NCBI GenBank assembly: GCA_038405045.1
Contig: JBBZIV010000003.1
Coordinates: 237,480-301,479, forward strand
Reading direction: 5' to 3'
Length of the DNA: 64,000 bases
Source of the DNA: Sporobacter sp038405045
GTDB taxonomy: Bacteria; Bacillota; Clostridia; Oscillospirales; Oscillospiraceae
Made by a program: the position numbers and the translations under genes. Shown piece after piece: positions 26,287-34,489 of this stretch. The notes under the pieces are model-generated. The model had not been told where the DNA came from. It worked only from the letters and a program-made list of their open reading frames with translations, and ran no database searches. Numbering within the stretch: position 1 is the first letter of the stretch; the number at the start of each line of letters is the position of its first letter.

Positions 26287-27267
26287 TTGATCGAAGTGCG
26301 CGACCTCGTTAAGCGGTACGGTAGCCACACCGCTGTGGATCATCTGAGCTTTAAGGTTGAAAAGGGGCAAATATACGGCTTTCTCGGCCCCAACGGCGCT
26401 GGAAAAACGACGACAATGAACATTATGACAGGCTATATCGGCCCGACTGCTGGTGACGTTATCATTAACGGTCACAATATTCTTGATGAACCGGAAGCCG
26501 TCAAGCGCGCCGTCGGGTATCTGCCGGAACAGCCGCCGCTTTACACAGACATGACGCCCCTCGAGTACCTCGACTTTGCGGCCGAGCTGAAAGGCCTTGA
26601 CAAAGAGTCGCGCCAGGCCGCTGTTGACGACGTCATCGGGATGACAAAAATCGTCGCTGTCAAAGACCGCCTGATCAAGAACCTGTCCAAGGGGTACAAG
26701 CAGCGTGTCGGCCTAGCGCAGGCTATTCTTGGCCTGCCGGAGATTATCATTTTAGACGAGCCGACCGTTGGGCTCGACCCAAAACAAATATTAGAAATCC
26801 GCGAGCTGATACGCGGCCTCTCAAAAGATCACACGATTCTTCTCAGTTCCCATATCCTTTCGGAGGTCCAGGAAATCTGCGACCACGTCCTGATTATTCA
26901 CGAAGGGCATCTTGTCGCCTCCGGCACGCCCGCCGAGCTTGAAAAACAGCTGACAAGCCATACCGTCGAGATGACGGTTAAAGGTGACGACGTCGACAGT
27001 ATTAGAAAGCTTTTTTCAGACATTCCGGATGTCGCCAAAGTCAGATGCCGCCTTTTTGCGCCGGGTGAAGTCCATGTCACCGTCGAGGCACAAGGGCTTG
27101 CCGATGTGCGTGCATCACTTTTTTATGCCTGCGCCGCCGCCATGAAGCCTATTCTGATGATGCGCCAGTCTGGCGTTTCTCTGGAGGATATTTTCTTAAA
27201 ACTCACTTCAGAAAAGCCTGAAGCAGGCGATATACGTTCGAGCCGGAAGGTTGGTGATGCGTCATGA
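26287..27267 (+). CDS. ABC transporter ATPase (GldA-like)
   Basis: ABC ATPase of 326 residues. Seen: Walker A GPNGAGKTT, signature LSKGYKQRVGLAQ, Walker B IIILDEPTVGLDP, H-loop SSHILSEV, and a C-terminal regulatory domain of about 90 residues (DUF4162-like). Start TTG 26287 is chosen because AAGGGGGG lies 8 nt upstream and the protein then begins with an ordinary IEVRDLVKRYG. First gene of a four-gene unit: ATPase, permease, GldG-like and DUF4340. It energises export or membrane remodelling by the following permease. Confidence 0.93.
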   Translation: MIEVRDLVKRYGSHTAVDHLSFKVEKGQIYGFLGPNGAGKTTTMNIMTGYIGPTAGDVIINGHNILDEPEAVKRAVGYLPEQPPLYTDMTPLEYLDFAAELKGLDKESRQAAVDDVIGMTKIVAVKDRLIKNLSKGYKQRVGLAQAILGLPEIIILDEPTVGLDPKQILEIRELIRGLSKDHTILLSSHILSEVQEICDHVLIIHEGHLVASGTPAELEKQLTSHTVEMTVKGDDVDSIRKLFSDIPDVAKVRCRLFAPGEVHVTVEAQGLADVRASLFYACAAAMKPILMMRQSGVSLEDIFLKLTSEKPEAGDIRSSRKVGDAS

Positions 27268-28142
27268 CGGCCATTTATAAACGCGAGGTTCGCTCCTACT
27301 TTTTTTCGATGATCGGCTGTATATACGCTTTTGTCGTCCTGCTTGTGATAGGACTGATGTTTCTCTTTACAAATCTGCTCGGCGGATACCCTTATTTCGC
27401 CATTACAATCGCCAACTGGCTTTTCCTGCTTGTCATGGTTTTTGCCGTTCCTTTTCTGACAATGCGCTCTTTAGCGGAAGAGCGCCGCGCTAAAACCGAT
27501 CAGATGCTTTTGACGTATCCCGTATCTGTTTCCAAGGTCATTCTCGGCAAGTTTTTTGCTATGGTAACGGTTTATGCCGTCCCGCTCATCATCTCCTGTC
27601 TGATCCCCCTGATCATTTCGTGGGACAGCGCCGGTGCAGGCTCCTTGATGATTGACTTTTCCGCTATTTTGGCGCTCATCTGCCTCGGGTTCCTATTCGT
27701 CTCCGTCGGTATGTTCATTTCTTCCCTCACGGAGAGCCAGGTCATTGCGGCCGTTTTGTCAATGGGTGTTTTGCTATTGCTCTTCCTCTGGTCGGATCTG
27801 GTCTCTTTGCTACCACAGACGGCGGCGGCTTCCTTGATCGGATTTTTTATCATCCTCCTTATTCTTCTCTTTATTTTGTATCAGTTGTCTCATAACGCGA
27901 CGACAACGGCTGCTGTCGGCCTCGGCGGCACCCTCGCTCTTTTCGGCCTGCTCCTTTTCGGCAGGGGCTTGCTGCCGGGGTTGCTGAACAAAATACTCGG
28001 AATTTTTTCGGTTACTGAAACCATTAACAATTTTTCCAGCTACAATGTTTTTGATTTGAAAGGGCTGTTATTTTTCCTCTCCTTTGCCGCCCTGTTTGTT
28101 TTTCTCACCATACAGTCCGTCTCAAAACGGCGCTGGAGCTGA
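27264..28142 (+). CDS. ABC-2 type permease (GldF-like)
   Basis: Membrane protein of 292 residues with seven or so hydrophobic segments, including FVVLLVIGLMFLF near 30 and FLLVMVFAVPFLTMRSLAEE near 60, then a run of segments to the C-terminus. The MRSLAEERRAKTDQMLLTYPVS motif is typical of GldF/ABC-2 permeases. Its start overlaps the ATPase stop by 4 bp, so translation is coupled. Substrate unknown. Confidence 0.9.
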   Translation: MTAIYKREVRSYFFSMIGCIYAFVVLLVIGLMFLFTNLLGGYPYFAITIANWLFLLVMVFAVPFLTMRSLAEERRAKTDQMLLTYPVSVSKVILGKFFAMVTVYAVPLIISCLIPLIISWDSAGAGSLMIDFSAILALICLGFLFVSVGMFISSLTESQVIAAVLSMGVLLLLFLWSDLVSLLPQTAAASLIGFFIILLILLFILYQLSHNATTTAAVGLGGTLALFGLLLFGRGLLPGLLNKILGIFSVTETINNFSSYNVFDLKGLLFFLSFAALFVFLTIQSVSKRRWS

Positions 28143-28156
28143 AGGAGGATGCGAAT

Positions 28157-29620
28157 TTGAGTAACGAACTGATGAAAAGCGTTAAAAACCTTGTTAAAAA
28201 GCTTAACGGCGAAAAAACGGCCGGAACAAAACGCGGCATGATGACAGCTGCTATATCCGCTGTCGCTGTAGCCGTCGCGGTCGTTTTTAATCTCGTGCTC
28301 GGCAGTCTGCCGTCGCGGACGCTGCAGTACGACATCTCTGGTAAGGACCTATACACGGTATCGGGCGATACGGTCTCCTATCTCAAAGGGCTTGATAAAG
28401 ATATTTCTATCGTCGTTCTCGCCAAAGAAGCCCAGCTCGACGAGCATCTGACGAAATTTCTAAAAAACTATGCCGCGCAGTCACAGCACCTTTCTCTTAA
28501 AATAATCGACCCGGTTTTAGACCCTACGGCGCTGACAACGTATGGCGCGGAGCAAAACACTGTCGTCGTCACCTGTTCTGACACCGGCCGGTCGAAAACG
28601 CTCTATATTGACGGCGTCGACGGCGTTCAGGACGGCCTCATTATCAACGACTTTAACACGTACTATTCCACCCAGACACTCAAGCCGATTGCGATTGACG
28701 CCGAAGGCCAGCTGACAAGTGCGGTCACTTACGTAACGAGCACCACCTCCTCGAAGATCTACACGCTGACCGGTCATGACGAATCCGGCCTCGGCGCAAA
28801 CGCGCAGGACACCCTGGAGAAGGCAAACATCACCGTCTCCTCCCTCAATCTGCTCACAGCACCTTCGATTCCGAGCGATTGTGAGCTCGTTGTCTGCGTA
28901 AGCCCTGAAAAAGACCTGGCCGACGTTGAGCTCTCAACCCTGCAGGCTTATCTCCAAAACGGCGGTCACCTGATGCTGTTTGTCAAGGACGCCTCATTTA
29001 AAAACTTTAACACCCTGCTCAAGGCCTACGGGCTTGAGCCGCTTCAAGGAACCGTCGGGGACACCGAGCGATATAACCAGCAATACGCCAGTTATTACGG
29101 GCAATATTTATTTTACCCCGTTTTGTCGACCGACAGCGACATCACGTCGTCCATCACTTCAGACGCCATTGTGCTCAATCCAAGCGCTTTAACGCTCGTC
29201 ACGCCCGCGCAGGATAACACCGCCGTTGCACCGCTGCTCACGACGTCGGAAAGCGGCGTTCTTGCTTCCGGCAGCACCTCGACAAAAGGTACGTATATTG
29301 TCGCTGCGGCGGCTGTCGTATCGCCTTCGGATGGATCATCTTCCAGCACGCGGCTGACGGTATTCGGTGGCGCCTCGCTGATTGACAACGATCTGACGTC
29401 GTCCTTTACAAACCTCTCAAACCTGGACATATTTTTAAACGCTGTTTCAGCAAACCTGAAAAACCCAATAAATTCTGTCAATATCCCAGCTAAAAGTCTG
29501 CAGGTTCAGCCTGTTCAAATCACGCATCCCGCCATTTGGAGCGTGCTGTTTCTCGCCGTAATCCCCGTCGGCGTTTTGGTGACCGGGCTCATCGTCTGGA
29601 CAAAGCGGAGACAGCGCTGA
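28157..29620 (+). CDS. GldG-family ABC transport accessory protein
   Basis: This 487-residue protein resembles GldG: an N-terminal membrane helix (about 33-53), a large extracytoplasmic alpha/beta domain with a Rossmann-like core (ELVVCVSPEKDL, then LQAYLQNGGHLMLFVKD), and a C-terminal membrane helix (about 458-480) followed by a short basic tail. In Flavobacterium GldA/F/G support gliding, but the family is widespread in non-gliding bacteria with unknown cargo. TTG start with GGAGG upstream, 14 bp after the permease. Confidence 0.88.
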   Translation: MSNELMKSVKNLVKKLNGEKTAGTKRGMMTAAISAVAVAVAVVFNLVLGSLPSRTLQYDISGKDLYTVSGDTVSYLKGLDKDISIVVLAKEAQLDEHLTKFLKNYAAQSQHLSLKIIDPVLDPTALTTYGAEQNTVVVTCSDTGRSKTLYIDGVDGVQDGLIINDFNTYYSTQTLKPIAIDAEGQLTSAVTYVTSTTSSKIYTLTGHDESGLGANAQDTLEKANITVSSLNLLTAPSIPSDCELVVCVSPEKDLADVELSTLQAYLQNGGHLMLFVKDASFKNFNTLLKAYGLEPLQGTVGDTERYNQQYASYYGQYLFYPVLSTDSDITSSITSDAIVLNPSALTLVTPAQDNTAVAPLLTTSESGVLASGSTSTKGTYIVAAAAVVSPSDGSSSSTRLTVFGGASLIDNDLTSSFTNLSNLDIFLNAVSANLKNPINSVNIPAKSLQVQPVQITHPAIWSVLFLAVIPVGVLVTGLIVWTKRRQR

Positions 29621-30141
29621 TGAAAAAAAGCGTCAAACAGCTTTTAATCCTGTCTGCCGCTCTTGTTATTTGCGTCGGCGCTTACATCGGCGTGTCCGTC
29701 TATAATGCAAACACGGCAAAAAAGCAGGCCGAAGCCGAAAGTAAAACGGCGCTGTACAGCGCCGTCATGGTTTCACCTATTAAGATTTCCTGTCAAAGTG
29801 CGGGCCAAACGCGTTCCTACTCTTTTGAGAATGGGATCTGGTATGACAGCAGTAACAGGTCACTGTCTGTTGACCAGACGGCTCTTATCGCGATTGTATC
29901 CGCGCTCGATAGCCTCAAGGCTGTTGATACGCTCAATAAGCCGTTATCACTCGAAGTCTACGGCCTCGAGCAACCGCTTTATACGGTTCAGGCATCCGAT
30001 AAAGACAACAAAGAATTCAGCCTGCGTATCGGGACGCAGACCGGCGAAAACTATTACGCGCAGGTGGCTGGTGCCGATGCGGTTTATACCATACCATCAG
30101 CGCTTGCCAATGCCTTGGCGGCAGTGATGACGGCGTCGTGA
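29620..30141 (+). CDS. DUF4340 domain protein
   Basis: This 173-residue protein has an N-terminal membrane anchor (about 5-25) and an extracytoplasmic DUF4340 domain with VYGLEQPLYTVQASDKDNK and a GTQTGENYYAQV repeat unit. The ATG at 29620 shares one base with the GldG stop codon, so translation is coupled. DUF4340 proteins routinely follow GldG-like genes and probably form the external part of the same complex (family knowledge plus inference). It is short for the family, with about one repeat unit instead of several. Confidence 0.85.
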   Translation: MKKSVKQLLILSAALVICVGAYIGVSVYNANTAKKQAEAESKTALYSAVMVSPIKISCQSAGQTRSYSFENGIWYDSSNRSLSVDQTALIAIVSALDSLKAVDTLNKPLSLEVYGLEQPLYTVQASDKDNKEFSLRIGTQTGENYYAQVAGADAVYTIPSALANALAAVMTAS

Positions 30142-30318
30142 GTACTTTTCACATACCACACAACCGATGAAACAGCTGTAAAACAGAAATCGCGGGACGA
30201 GAACCTGATAGCGGCTTTGACGCATGGATTTCAAAAGACATGAAAGCTGCATTTGCCGAAGAAGGTTGCCGTCCCGCTTTATGCTGCCCGGAAAATCATG
30301 GGTTCAGCCTCTGCGAAA

Positions 30319-30744
30319 TCAGAGGCTTTTAAAGTCCTCGACGAGCTTTTTAACATTGTCGCCGCTGGTGCTGAGAATACCAGTTTTCGTAACCGTACCG
30401 CCTTTTGCCTGGCATACTTTCGCCATCTGTTTGATAGCGCCTTTGCCACCCCAGAAGGACCGCGTGACAAGGAGGCCAACCTTCTGCCCTTTGAGGGACG
30501 GGATTTTATCTAAGTAGAGCTTCATGACGGAAGCGACCGACAGTCCCCAAACGGGCGAAGCGAGAATGACTGCGTCGTATCCTTCCGTGCCCGGCGCCGC
30601 AGCGACTTTTGATAAGTCGTCACCGGCCGTCGTGACCTGTTCCAAAAGGACGTAATTGCCAGAAGAAAGAAGTGCCTCTTTGAGTTTTTTTGCCGCGGAG
30701 AGTGTTTTGCCAGTTTTCGAATAAACAATGATGCCAATTTTCAT
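30319..30744 (-). CDS. flavodoxin-domain protein
   Basis: A 141-residue flavodoxin-fold protein. Seen: the FMN phosphate loop YSKTGKTLSAAKKLKEAL (8-25), the VILASPVWGLSVAS segment that wraps the isoalloxazine ring, and the KVGLLVTRSFWGGKGA strand. AAGGAG precedes the ATG. It probably acts as an electron carrier or small quinone/flavin reductase. A stand-alone gene upstream of the window's NCS2 permease terminator; no obvious redox partner nearby. Confidence 0.88.
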   Translation of the reverse strand: MKIGIIVYSKTGKTLSAAKKLKEALLSSGNYVLLEQVTTAGDDLSKVAAAPGTEGYDAVILASPVWGLSVASVMKLYLDKIPSLKGQKVGLLVTRSFWGGKGAIKQMAKVCQAKGGTVTKTGILSTSGDNVKKLVEDFKSL

Positions 30745-30887
30745 TTTATTATTCTCCTTCTTTCTAAAATGGGTGGCTGGATGCTAGACGTTGCCAGTAT
30801 AACACAAATAATTTTGCTCTTCAACTAATTTTCATAAAGGATGACAAAGGTTTTGCCTTTTTTTCAGAATCTTTTGGTCACGCGGTC

Positions 30888-30916
30888 AAAAGGCTCCGGG
30901 TAAACCGGAGCCTTTT
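30888..30916 (-). terminator. terminator after the NCS2 permease
   Basis: AAAAGGCTCCGG pairs perfectly with CCGGAGCCTTTT over a 5-nt loop, immediately after the permease stop codon on the minus strand. Confidence 0.88.
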
Positions 30917-30921
30917 CATTC

Positions 30922-32277
30922 TTAAGCTTTTGTAACGATGGCCTGCAGCACGAAGTTCAAAACAAACAAGATCGATGCCACCCAGAGAATCGGGTGTGTG
31001 CCCTTGATCTCACCCTTGACAAGCTTTACGATGCAGTAGAAGATGAATGCCGCGGCAATGCCGTAAGAAATATTATAGCAAAGCCCCATGAATACGCCCG
31101 CAAAGAAGGCCGGAATGGCCTCCTCCAACTGCGTCCACTTGATATCGGCAAAGGAGGAAATCATCATGATGCCGACGATGACAAGCGCCGGTGCTGTTGA
31201 CACCAGCGGGATAGCGCTGACAAACGTGGCAAGGAAGGCACTGACAATAAACAAAACGGCAACGACAACACTTGTGAGTCCTGTGCGCCCGCCTTCGCTG
31301 ATACCGGCTGCGCTTTCAATGTAAGTCGTCGTGTTGGATGTGCCGACAATGGCGCCGATCGAGGTTGCGATAGAATCTGCAAACAGCGCCTTATCCATCT
31401 TGGATTTGAATCCCGCGTTTTCTTCGAGCGCCTTTTCGTCAGCCTCGCTGAAAATTCCGCTGCGGCGGCCTGTGCCGATAAACGTGCCAATTGTATCAAA
31501 CGTATCCGAGAGCGAGAAAGCAAAAATCGTCACGAGTACAAGCGGAAGTTTGGCGACGTCCGCCAGTAGGGACGCCATCCCTTCAGGCTTGAAAATGACG
31601 CCGAATGTTGTGGGCAGAGCAGCAAGCGCATCGGCAAGACTGATAGTCGCGCCCATCTTTGTCACGCCCATCGGAATGCCGATGAGGGCTGAGATGATAA
31701 TGCCGATTAAGATCGCACCTTTCACTTTCATCAGCATCAGGATAACGATCAGGAAAAGGCCGATCAGGAAAAGCCACAAAGCCGGCTGATTGAGCATTGT
31801 CATTGCCGGCACACCTGCTCCAAAGTTAAGAACACCGGCGTCAACAAGGCCAATGTAAGCAATGAAAATGCCAATACCGCCGCTGATAGCGTGCTGCAGG
31901 CTTTTAGGGATAGCTTTAATAATAGCTTTCCGGATATTTGTTATTGTAATGATAATGTTTAAGATGCCGCAGATGAAGACCATGGAAAGCGCCTGCTGCC
32001 ACGTAAATCCAAGACTGAAGCAGACCGTGTAGACAAAAAATGCGTTAAGCCCCATACCTGGGGCCAAGGCGTATGGCACGTTGGCAACAAGGCCCATCAC
32101 GAGCGTGCCGATAGCTGCCGCAATGATTGTTGCAAGGAATACTGCGCCCCATTCCATTCCGGCTTTGCTTAAAATAAGGGGGTTGACGGCAATAATATAC
32201 GCCATGGTGAAAAACGTTGTGATGCCTGCGATGATTTCCGTTGAAACTGTTGTCCCGTTCTCTTTCAGTTTGAACAT
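30922..32277 (-). CDS. NCS2-family purine permease (AzgA type)
   Basis: A proton-coupled nucleobase transporter of 451 residues with about 13 membrane segments. Seen: the N-terminal EIIAGITTFFTMAYIIAVNP motif, ALAPGMGLNAFF, GIGIFIAYIGLVDAG, FDTIGTFIGTGRRSG and GTSNTTTYIESAAGISEGGRTG, typical of the AzgA adenine/guanine/hypoxanthine branch and not uracil/xanthine permeases. ATG 32277 has GGGAGG upstream. No purine riboswitch is present: the promoter leaves a leader of only about 40 nt. Confidence 0.92.
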   Translation of the reverse strand: MFKLKENGTTVSTEIIAGITTFFTMAYIIAVNPLILSKAGMEWGAVFLATIIAAAIGTLVMGLVANVPYALAPGMGLNAFFVYTVCFSLGFTWQQALSMVFICGILNIIITITNIRKAIIKAIPKSLQHAISGGIGIFIAYIGLVDAGVLNFGAGVPAMTMLNQPALWLFLIGLFLIVILMLMKVKGAILIGIIISALIGIPMGVTKMGATISLADALAALPTTFGVIFKPEGMASLLADVAKLPLVLVTIFAFSLSDTFDTIGTFIGTGRRSGIFSEADEKALEENAGFKSKMDKALFADSIATSIGAIVGTSNTTTYIESAAGISEGGRTGLTSVVVAVLFIVSAFLATFVSAIPLVSTAPALVIVGIMMISSFADIKWTQLEEAIPAFFAGVFMGLCYNISYGIAAAFIFYCIVKLVKGEIKGTHPILWVASILFVLNFVLQAIVTKA

Positions 32278-32323
32278 AAATCTTCCTCCCGCTTTCGTAT
32301 ATTTGTATAAAAACGCTAAAAAC

Positions 32324-32352
32324 ATTTTACTCGAAACAGGTAGTTCTCACAA
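32324..32352 (-). promoter_or_regulatory. promoter for the NCS2 permease
   Basis: Minus strand: TTGTGA (32352-32347), 17-bp spacer, TAAAAT (32329-32324). Confidence 0.55.
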
Positions 32353-32563
32353 TATGATATTACACCAATTTTTACATCGGATTTTCATAAATCATGCCAT
32401 CTTTCACTGCCTATGAAGGCGCTTTTTTATGTTTTGAGGTCCCGCAGGCCTGCCGCTCAATAATTATTCAAAAACAGCGCATTCTAATAATCATCCGCTT
32501 ATCTTTGGCAGACCCTAAAATAATCGGGCCCGTTTGCACAAGCCCGCGAGACAGGTGAAGATA

Positions 32564-33445
32564 TTGTCGACATATGCAAAGCTGACACAGGTTTATAAAA
32601 AGTCTATTCAAATCCCCTATAACGACGATTCCAAGATCGTTTTAATTGGAGACTGCCATCGCGGAGACGGCAGCTGGATCGACAATTTTCTGCACAACAG
32701 GCCTCTGTATTATGCGGCGCTGCGCCATTACTATGATGGCGGCTTTACGTATATAGACCTCGGCGACAGTGAAGAGCTGTGGAAATTTAAAAGTCTGCGT
32801 GATATCAGCAGCATTTACATTGATATCTACCGCCTCCTGCACCACTTTTACGCCGAAAACCGCCTTTTCATGATTTATGGCAACCACGACATGGCAAAAA
32901 AGGATCCGCAATACGTCCGTGAAAATATGGCGCGCTATTACGATAATCATACGAACCAGTATGAGCCGCTTTTTGAAAACATCACCGTTCACGAAGGTCT
33001 TATCCTTCGTCACGCAGTGACTGAGAAAGAGCTTTTCCTCGTGCATGGGCATCAGGGCGACCTGCGGGACGATCAGTTCTGGCGCAGCGGGCGTTTTTTT
33101 GTCCGGCATTTCTGGCGCCGGATGGAGCTTTTAGGCTTTAAAGATATCACGAGCGCCGCCAAAAATAACGTCAAGAAAAAACGCGTTGAGCGCAGCCTGA
33201 CACAATGGGCCGTCCAAAACAACACATATATCGTCGCCGGTCACACCCATCGCCCTGTTTGCCCACTTGACCCAAAAATCCCGTATTTCAATGTCGGCAG
33301 CGCCGTCCATCCAAGCTGCATCACGTGTCTTGAGCTCGTCGGCAATGCTCTGACGCTTGTCAAATGGAGCGTCCGACCGACGGAGAACTTGTTGCTGTCA
33401 GTTGCGCGGCAGGAGATCGCCGTCCCGAGAAGCCTCTCTGTATAG
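32564..33445 (+). CDS. metallophosphoesterase
   Basis: A 293-residue calcineurin-type phosphoesterase. Seen: all dimetal motifs in order, IGDCHRGDG (near 30), YIDLGDSEE, YGNHDMA, VHGHQGD and AGHTHRP. The start is uncertain between three non-ATG codons; TTG 32564 is preferred for AGGTGA 5 nt upstream and gives STYAKLTQVYKKS. TTG 32534 and GTG 32555 are alternatives. Substrate unknown; the SAM-free, UDP-diacylglucosamine hydrolase-like length fits a nucleotide or phospholipid phosphatase. Convergent with the SPL-family gene. Confidence 0.88.
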   Translation: MSTYAKLTQVYKKSIQIPYNDDSKIVLIGDCHRGDGSWIDNFLHNRPLYYAALRHYYDGGFTYIDLGDSEELWKFKSLRDISSIYIDIYRLLHHFYAENRLFMIYGNHDMAKKDPQYVRENMARYYDNHTNQYEPLFENITVHEGLILRHAVTEKELFLVHGHQGDLRDDQFWRSGRFFVRHFWRRMELLGFKDITSAAKNNVKKKRVERSLTQWAVQNNTYIVAGHTHRPVCPLDPKIPYFNVGSAVHPSCITCLELVGNALTLVKWSVRPTENLLLSVARQEIAVPRSLSV

Positions 33446-33479
33446 ACTGGCGTATGAATGCTTTCGCCGGCGGTATATT

Positions 33480-34475
33480 TCAGACGATATATAATATCTT
33501 CATCTCCGGCAACGCTTTCAAAAGCCGCTCTCTGAAAAAGGCTTCAGCGGCCGTGCGCAGCGGCTGCCGGTAGCAGTATTTACCACGCCCCCTGCCCGTC
33601 TGATATTCTTTATCAAACAAGACTGGCGCGTTCGGAAACGCTTCTAAATTAATCGCATTTTGAACATAGCTGTACGTCATAAAAATAATTTCGATGAAGG
33701 ACGATTGTTTAACGCGGGCACTCAGCTTTTCTTGCAGCGTTTCAATAAGCGCGCCATACTGTGCCTCCCAGTCTTCCAAAAGAATGACCGGCGCGATGAG
33801 TATCCCCGTCTGATAACCGGCCTGACACATTTTATTGAGCGCTTCGATACGCTTAGCAAGCGGTGATGTGCCAAGCTCAATACGCCGGATAATATCCGCC
33901 GGGTTGACGCTCATTCGGAAAACGGTCTTCCCCCGATGGTCAAGGCTTAAAAGAGGCTCCACCATATCAAACTTCGTCGGGAACGTGATGTGGCCCGTCC
34001 CGCGCGCGCCAAACTGCTCGATCGTCCAAGGCAGATTTTCCGTCACAGTGTTCTCCAATACAAGATCGCTGTTGCTGCCGATTTCAAACGTCAGCAGCTT
34101 CTCTGCCGCTCTACTTTTTTTAATAATCCTGTCCATCATATCTTCCCGGTTGACGAATACCCGCAGATACGCGCATTTGTTGTATGTGCAGACAAGGTAG
34201 CAGTAAAGGCACATGGCGCTGCAGCCGGAAGAGGTATATGGCACAAGATAGTCTGAAACCTTGTGATTTTCAACGTATTTGTGTGTTTTCCGCACGCCGA
34301 CGACGAGGCTTCTTTTCATCCGCGCGAATTCCCGGTTTTCCTTCTGCTGCATTTGCGGAATACTGTTATGGCTTTCGATCGGAATCCATGTGGCAACTTC
34401 GAATTTTTGCCGGAGTATTACCCCCAGCGGATAATGGAGCGCATCCGGCTCATAATACACAGCTTCGGGGTACAT
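33480..34475 (-). CDS. spore photoproduct lyase-family radical SAM enzyme
   Basis: The 331-residue protein belongs to the SPL family, which repairs the UV-induced spore photoproduct during germination. Seen: radical SAM cysteines C85-x3-C89-x2-C92, flanking tyrosines Y91 and Y93 (matching the B. subtilis radical-relay tyrosines), RVFVNRE, and TFEIGSNSD. In my alignment, the position of the B. subtilis H-donor Cys141 is Ser134 here; C96 and C101 are the nearest other cysteines. GGGAGAG precedes the ATG. Co-transcribed after the tocopherol-cyclase-like gene. Family sure, exact activity not. Confidence 0.88.
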   Translation of the reverse strand: MYPEAVYYEPDALHYPLGVILRQKFEVATWIPIESHNSIPQMQQKENREFARMKRSLVVGVRKTHKYVENHKVSDYLVPYTSSGCSAMCLYCYLVCTYNKCAYLRVFVNREDMMDRIIKKSRAAEKLLTFEIGSNSDLVLENTVTENLPWTIEQFGARGTGHITFPTKFDMVEPLLSLDHRGKTVFRMSVNPADIIRRIELGTSPLAKRIEALNKMCQAGYQTGILIAPVILLEDWEAQYGALIETLQEKLSARVKQSSFIEIIFMTYSYVQNAINLEAFPNAPVLFDKEYQTGRGRGKYCYRQPLRTAAEAFFRERLLKALPEMKILYIV

Positions 34476-34489
34476 TTGATCTCTCCCAC

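Noticed and set aside
30224..30517. Forward open frames opposite the flavodoxin gene.
   Set aside because: They are antisense to a clear flavodoxin, with no ribosome binding site or family match.
32398..32465. Structured GC-rich stretch upstream of the NCS2 permease, considered as a purine or preQ1 riboswitch.
   Set aside because: A good promoter (32324-32352) lies downstream of it, so it is not in the permease transcript, and neither the purine nor preQ1 conserved loops are present.
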